Source of the DNA: Wurfbainia villosa
Lineage: Eukaryota; Streptophyta; Magnoliopsida; Zingiberales; Zingiberaceae
NCBI GenBank assembly: GCA_025175895.1
Contig: CM046003.1
Location: forward strand, 28,355,245 to 28,419,244
Direction of reading: 5' to 3'
Length of the DNA: 64,000 nt
The first letter of the stretch is position 1. Each line of letters opens with the position of its first letter. The notes below the pieces were generated by a model. It searched no databases. It saw only the letters and a list, made by a program, of their open reading frames with translations, and was not told where the DNA came from. Both the position numbers and the translations under genes were made by a program. Of this stretch, positions 58,935-64,000 are shown piece by piece.

Positions 58935-60180
58935 CATGATCAATCTTAGAAATACAAAAGCGAGCATATATGAGAAAATGATTTTAAAATGCATCAATAT
59001 ACATTTATAAATCCCATTCATTTTTGAATTTCAAAAACCCCAAAATCACTTGGAGATCGTAGGTCCATCTCCGAATGGGTGATATCCATCATAGTTATGA
59101 ACAACCTTGGAAGAGTCCAACAAGCCATTCATAACTACGGTAGGTATCATCTATACCGATTGCATATCACGTATATGCAACTATCACAATGTGCTATCAA
59201 CTAATTGAATGTTCACATACATCGGGTTGTTAACACATTAACAAGTATGCATCATATGCATAGCACCCAACTTCACCTCCCTTTACATCGACCTTGGAGA
59301 GAGTCCAACAAGCCGATGCTCCAGGTTAAAGCCAACCCATTAATCGAGACATAGTTTTAATATGGTTAGAGCGCATTCAACCAATTAGCCCAGCTTGGAG
59401 AGAGTCCAACAACCAAAGCTAACGATTGACCTCTGACTCTTACCATATTAGTATTAAACTATTCCATGGTTTGAACATGTTGAGGTTGGCCGGGCTTGGA
59501 GAGAGTCAACAACCCAAACAAGAAACTACTGGTTCTAACCATATTAATGGAAGGTGTAGGCTTTAATATTGTTTAAGGGTTTTATGTCTCATCCTCTTTG
59601 CATGCAAATAACTATTATCTACATGGCATGGCATACATGGCATACATCTACATGTCACGACATGGCATGATGTTATGCATCTAATGCAATTACATGGCAT
59701 ACAATTATGTCATGTATATAATTTCCTTATATGTCATAACTATTTATGGAAATAAAATATGTTTAAGATTTGATTCTCCAAATCAAATCATAATTAAATT
59801 AGGAAACAAATTTCCAAATCTAATCACATATTTTATTTATGGAATTATTTGATTAAGGAAAATCTATTTAGGAAACCAATTTCCTAAATCTTTAAAACTA
59901 CTTATGGAAATAAAATATTTTAAGATTTGATTTCCCAAATCAAATCATGATTAAATTAGGAAACAAATTTCGAGAATCTAATCAAATATTTTATTTATGG
60001 AAAATATCAATTTCCATAAATACTTCCAACTTTCCAAAAGTGGAAGATTTCCATAAATACTTCAAGACTTTCCAAAATTGAAAAATTCCCATAAATACTT
60101 CTAAATTTCCAAAATTAGAAAATTTCCAGAAATAATATTATGACTATCGCAAAACCATTTTACGATTATGTCGAAACACA
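58935..60180 (-). other. Copia leader with tandem repeats
   Basis: About 1.2 kb between the primer site and gag with no coding frame. A CTTGGAGAGAGTCCAACAA unit recurs at about 59105, 59292, 59394 and 59496; a block of about 190 bp is doubled (59740-60000); a unit of about 45 bp built on TTTCCATAAATACTTC recurs three times (60005-60130). Such leaders usually hold packaging signals. Confidence 0.7.
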
Positions 60181-60181
60181 A

Positions 60182-60198
60182 CCTGGGCTCTGATACCA
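60182..60198 (-). promoter_or_regulatory. Copia primer binding site
   Basis: The minus strand reads TGGTATCAGAGCCCAGG one base after the 5' LTR, a match to the initiator tRNA-Met end. Confidence 0.93.
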
Positions 60199-60199
60199 C

Positions 60200-62423
60200 T
60201 GTTGGGTTTCCGGCACCGCGGCGTGTGTGTGTTCGATCATGTTTCGTAAACATGAGCACAGCGGAAGAAATAAAAATAATAAATCTACATTTATTACAAC
60301 ACACACAACATACGCATGCATATTACAACAAGTGTAGACATAACCGTAAATTTAAATTTGCAATAAAAGAAAATTTATCTACGTTATACCTTTCGTATGA
60401 CGTGTAGCGGGAACGGCATCAACCGGAACGATCCTCGCTAGAATCGTCTCTATCCGTATCCACGCCGAGTTCCTCGGGATGACTTCGCTAAGCCACGAGC
60501 TTCGTCTTCGTACGGGTTACTAGCCTTGTGTTGAAGACGACGTGATCGAGAGATGATCACGATCCGAATCCAAATTCGGATCCTAAGACGAGTCCTCAAA
60601 ACTCGCTTCTCCGGAGAGATATTCGTCAACCGATTGACGAATCCTTCGTCCTCCACCTCAGAGGATTACCGGAGATCGAATCCCCGGTAAGTTAGCCACT
60701 GTCGGAGCACTAACCGTCATCAAAACGACGCTCCGACAACAAAGAAACAAGCTGTCCAGAAAAATTGGACAGCTTTTGGTGGAGGAATAGAGGCCGCCCA
60801 AAGGAGAGGTGGAGCTCACCTTATCACCGAACCCAAAAGAGATCCCCGGAGGGTCACCGGAGGTTCTCCGGCTGAAGCTTGGATGCCGGCAAGGACTTGG
60901 ACGGTGGCACACAAGCTGGGCGGCGGCAGCTTTAGGGTTGGCGCCGAAAAACTCCAAGGGTGGAGGTGGGCGGCAACTCAAGAGGCTAGGGTTTTGGATT
61001 AGTTAGGGCTTAACAATCCCTTAAGCCCTCTTTTATAGAGAACTAATTCTCTTAATGGTTAATGGATCATATCCATAAAGCCCGTTAACCCGCTCCATTA
61101 AGATAAGTTAAAATAAACCAAACCATGATGGTTTATTTTAAGTTAAATGAACAACCAACTTTTGGTTCATTCGTTTAAAATAAACCAAACCCTTTGGTTT
61201 ATTCTCCTCCATTGGATTAGAACCAAACCATTTTGGTTCATCCATTATGTCTTCATAAGACACGGCCCATCCACGCTTCCATTGCGACGGAAACGATTTC
61301 ATGCTCGCTTTATGTTTGGTCCAACCAAACCTAGTTTCTCTCGGTCTGAGAATCCCATTCTCAAGCTCGTTTTAAATCCTTTGGATTACGCTCGTTGTGC
61401 GTGTGACCAAATAGGTTCTCGGTTTATGTTGGTCATCTATAATTAACCATTAATTATAGAACGATCATGAGTGGCACCTAGTAGTACATCATGATCCCCA
61501 ATTAACCGAAAAGATCAACGGTTGATCCAGAACTATTTCTGAAACCCTTCAGCAGCTCGAATGATTCGTGCCTCATTCCCTTCACTCATCTTATACCCAC
61601 TTGGTTCAGGACATGGTCTATAGTGTCAGTCCCCACTAGGCTGACTACGTCACACCTAGCCCAAGTATCATTTCCTCGTCCTACGGATTCTAGTTACTCC
61701 ACATGTATTGAAGAGTACCTTACTCTAAACATGTAATGCTTTGGCCAAAGACTTTAGTAACAATCCGACGAGAGGCCATGGGTATACATCTCCTCGCAAG
61801 GAGTGGTGAATCCTTTATAGGCTATTCAAACGCCTTCGATCACTTCGACTTATACCCAATCATCCCGGGTCCACATCTCCTTAGAGATGTTTGCTTAAGA
61901 TGTCAAAGCATAAGTCTCCATGATCAAGATGACTTGAATACCACAAGTCAAAGGAACATCGCACTTAAGCTACAGTAAGAACTTCATTGACATATCTATA
62001 TATGCAGAGAACCATATGAAGTCTTACGGCTGGTCACTCCAATGAACTAGTTACCATAACTAGCATCCACGATCAACTCCGGACATCACAATGTCTCCAG
62101 CCAGTGAGAATCAGCTGCTTGGATACACCAAGGAGTATACATCGTGCTAGTCTCGACAGAATTGATGGTGTCCAAATCCATCAATTCATCGACTAGGGAT
62201 TATTCCGATACATCACAATTACACGTGTAGAGATACTCACTAGTTGTGATCCAATCACAAATTCTCTCATGCTGTGAATCGCATCGTGGACATTCAGTAA
62301 ATGAGTTTAAGATCCAATCAAATACATGAGACATGTATACTCAAATAGTGAATCTTCATTTATCATATAAATGGTTCATACATAAGGCGATTGCCTTAGG
62401 ACATCTCTCATATATTAATAACA
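60200..62423 (-). repeat. Copia 5' LTR
   Basis: 2224 bp with the same ends as the 3' LTR. TATAAAAG box at 61037-61030. The differences from the 3' LTR are scattered single bases, many of them C/T or G/A. Confidence 0.95.
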
Positions 62424-62428
62424 GTAGC

Positions 62429-63085
62429 TAGGGTATATTTTAAGTTGATTTACTCTTCCTGTTATATATATATATGTTGGATATATGTTCAGGTTGGATC
62501 AGAGTAGCATAGCAGACTTCAGGTATGTCTGCATTTTATGTTATTCATTTCAGTTAGACGGTATATGCTTGTATTTATATACTATGCTGATATACCTGTT
62601 GTACATCTAGATTATGTTGTCAAAATACATGTGATATTACATATATACATGTTTTCTATTACATGCTGAGTTTTACTCACCACCCCCGCGGACCCTGGGT
62701 TTTCTGTCGCCCAGGTAACAGGTAGAAGACTTCGTGACAGCTTGGAGCACCGCCGAATGACGTCATCTCATCTCACGAGGCTCCTGTATTTTGTTTTGGG
62801 CCTACTGTCCGTTGTCCATTGTATTTTGGAGTTTTTGTGATGTATATGTTGTAGATTCAGATTTTGTCGAGATTTCGTGTTGTTGTGGTGTGTTAGTCAT
62901 ACTGGTATGCATGTGTGGGATTGTTGTATTGTTGTGGTTTATTTCCGTTGTGTCTTGTATAGTTTTGTTTTCATACATATATATTGTTGTTATTGTGGGC
63001 CTACGGGCCTTGTATTAACCCGAAATGTTGCCACGTACAGGGGAGGTGCTGTCCGTTTGATTTTCGGCTCGGCATGCTCTCGGGG
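62429..63085 (+). repeat. Gypsy-2 3' LTR, last part
   Basis: Continues from 53116 after the copia insertion and matches 45590-46214 of the 5' LTR. It departs from it after CTCTCGGGG at 63085; the terminal CATGACA is missing, replaced by the fold-back array. Confidence 0.9.
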
Positions 63086-63452
63086 AGGATCACTTGGTTA
63101 CCAGGATTCATAAACTTTAGTACTTAGCCTGGAGGTCTAGAGTTCGAATCCTGGGGAAGGCAAAAACCCACTTCCAAGGGTGGGAAGACCAGGTGGGTAA
63201 CGACGGGCCAACAGGGGCGATGATCGTCGCCGATCAGGTCGCTGATTCATGATAGGGGCTGTCGTTCTACAATAAAGGCGCCTTTATTGTAACGACTGAC
63301 CTATTGGCTGCCTATTGGCGATTGGCGGCCTATTTCATTCGGACGGTCGTCGCTGGCGGTCGTTACTCACCTGGACTTTCCACCGAGTGGGTTTTTTTCC
63401 CAGATTCAAACTCTAGACCTAGTTAAGTAAAAGTTTATGAATCTGCAACCAG
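63086..63452. repeat. Fold-back element with palindromic centre
   Basis: The left arm (from GGATCACTTGGTTACCAGG) and the right arm (about 63300-63452) are inverted copies. The centre is a perfect 22-bp palindrome with ACAATAAAGGC on the left (63269-63290). Each arm has a B-box-like GTTCGAATCC or GTTTGAATCT (63142-63151; minus strand 63411-63402). It may be a fold-back transposon or two tRNA-derived SINE copies head to head. Confidence 0.7.
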
Positions 63453-63647
63453 ATCAAGGATCACTTGGTTACCAGGATTCATAAACTTTAGTACTTAGCC
63501 TGGAGGTCTAGAGTTCGAATCCTGGGGAAGGCAAAAACTCACTTTCAGGGGTGGGAAGTCCAGGTGAGTAACGACTGGCCAACAGGGGCGACAGTCGTCG
63601 ACCAATAGGGGTCGCCGAATTCTGCCAATAGGGGCCAGGTCGTTACA
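63453..63647 (+). repeat. Third, single arm of the fold-back sequence
   Basis: Starts GGATCACTTGGTTACCAGG like 63087, carries GTTCGAATCC at 63513-63522, and ends in GTCGTTACA, close to the centre text of the fold-back. It therefore looks like half a unit. Its last bases touch the ATACC duplication, so the true end of the gypsy-2 LTR cannot be told apart from it. Confidence 0.65.
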
Positions 63648-63652
63648 ATACC

Positions 63653-63954
63653 TCCTTTGTGTCTTTACAATCCCCTATCTTGATCAAAATATCATTAGAG
63701 ATTATATTAAGCAAAATACCCATTACCTTATTGTTGATGTTATAGTATCGGAGTTGTTCTTGACTCCAATTCTTCTTCTTGATTTTTCTTCATTCTTCGT
63801 CTTTTGGAGTGTCAAAACCTACTAAGACACTAATCCAATTATCAAAATCACACATTAGAAAATGCATCATTCTACCTTTCCAGTACGCAAAATCTTCGCG
63901 GTCGAAGGAAGGCGGAACGTTGATGTCGTCACCCAATCTCTCCTTGAATTCCAT
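63653..63954 (-). pseudogene. gag: Element C gag, N-terminal part
   Basis: The ATG at 63954 begins MEFKERLGDDINVPPSFDRE, then DFAYWKGRMMHFLMCDFDNW, the N terminus of copia-type gag. A TGA falls in the middle, after FDTPKDEE. The frame then runs NWSQEQLRYYNINNKVMGIL to KDTKEV, where gypsy-2 interrupts it; it resumes at 42651. 63955-64000 is leader. Confidence 0.88.
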
Positions 63955-64000
63955 CTTGTTCCTCTAGCGTCTTGACTCCGGGTTGTTAATCCGTAGAAGA

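Larger units (their letters stand above)
53117..62423 (-). mobile_element. Complete copia element with 2.2-kb LTRs
   Basis: LTRs at 60200-62423 (5') and 53117-55343 (3') are nearly identical along their length, and the element is flanked by GTAGC (53112-53116 and 62424-62428). The order on the minus strand is gag, protease, integrase, RT, RNase H, as in Ty1/copia. Many frames are broken, but all domains are represented. The gag block NKLIGPSFMDRL and long LTRs are compatible with the Tork/Angela side of plant copia; this clade call is tentative. Confidence 0.94.

Noticed and set aside
63142..63522. Possible tRNA genes because of GTTCGAATCC
   Set aside because: Only a B-box-like word is present; no acceptor stem or cloverleaf can be drawn.

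Overview
The window is plant nuclear DNA made almost entirely of transposable elements nested inside one another. Evidence for a flowering plant: BED-finger hAT, CACTA and PIF/Harbinger DNA transposons; chromovirus-type Ty3/gypsy and Ty1/copia LTR elements primed by initiator-tRNA-Met; spliced fragments of an NBS-LRR gene, a Ulp1-like protease gene and a CLU/FRIENDLY-type gene. The species cannot be named from this sequence. I see no intact, independent host gene, rRNA, tRNA or CRISPR array.

Left part (1-11316). A minus-strand RICESLEEPER-like hAT transposase gene is cut in two by an 8.3-kb CACTA element (492-8766, TSD TAA). That CACTA carries scrambled NBS-LRR pieces and the C-terminal exons of a Ulp1 protease. 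It is itself hit by a copia solo LTR (4561-8380, TSD TGATT), which in turn holds a second solo LTR of another family (5143-6733, TSD GAAAT). To the right of the hAT end lies the end of a second CACTA element made of tandem blocks (9898-11316).

Middle-left (11317-22095). A PIF/Harbinger element (11832-18602, TSD TTA) has a decayed DDE transposase gene, a decayed Myb/SANT-like gene and, beside them, exons resembling a CLU/FRIENDLY-type gene and the C terminus of a sugar porter. Beyond it are LTR-like remnants, a tRNA-derived SINE candidate with a 19-bp target duplication (19638-19830), and part of a minus-strand gypsy LTR (21070-22095).

Right part (22096-64000). One minus-strand LTR element (element C) whose visible part codes only for gag fills the frame: 3' LTR 22096-23559, gag at 63954-63653 continuing at 42651-41288, 5' LTR beyond the window. 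Two gypsy elements have landed in it. Gypsy-1 (24246-40139) is a chromovirus with gag, protease, RT, RNase H, integrase and a chromodomain-like tail; between its gag and protease sits another gag-only LTR element (28800-33714, TSD CATTC). Gypsy-2 (42657-63647, TSD ATACC) keeps two long LTRs around a shrunken, decayed core. Its 3' LTR is interrupted by a complete copia element (53117-62423, minus strand, 2.2-kb LTRs, TSD GTAGC) and by a fold-back repeat array (63086-63647).

How the parts relate: gag-only elements (C and the one in gypsy-1) would need enzymes from autonomous relatives; gypsy-2 looks like a non-autonomous derivative mobilised by a gypsy-1-like element; the two DNA transposons show exon capture. 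Insertion order is readable from the target duplications. LTR pairs differ in a patchy way, often at CTG/CAG sites, so some of the broken frames may be assembly errors at methylated sites and not true decay.
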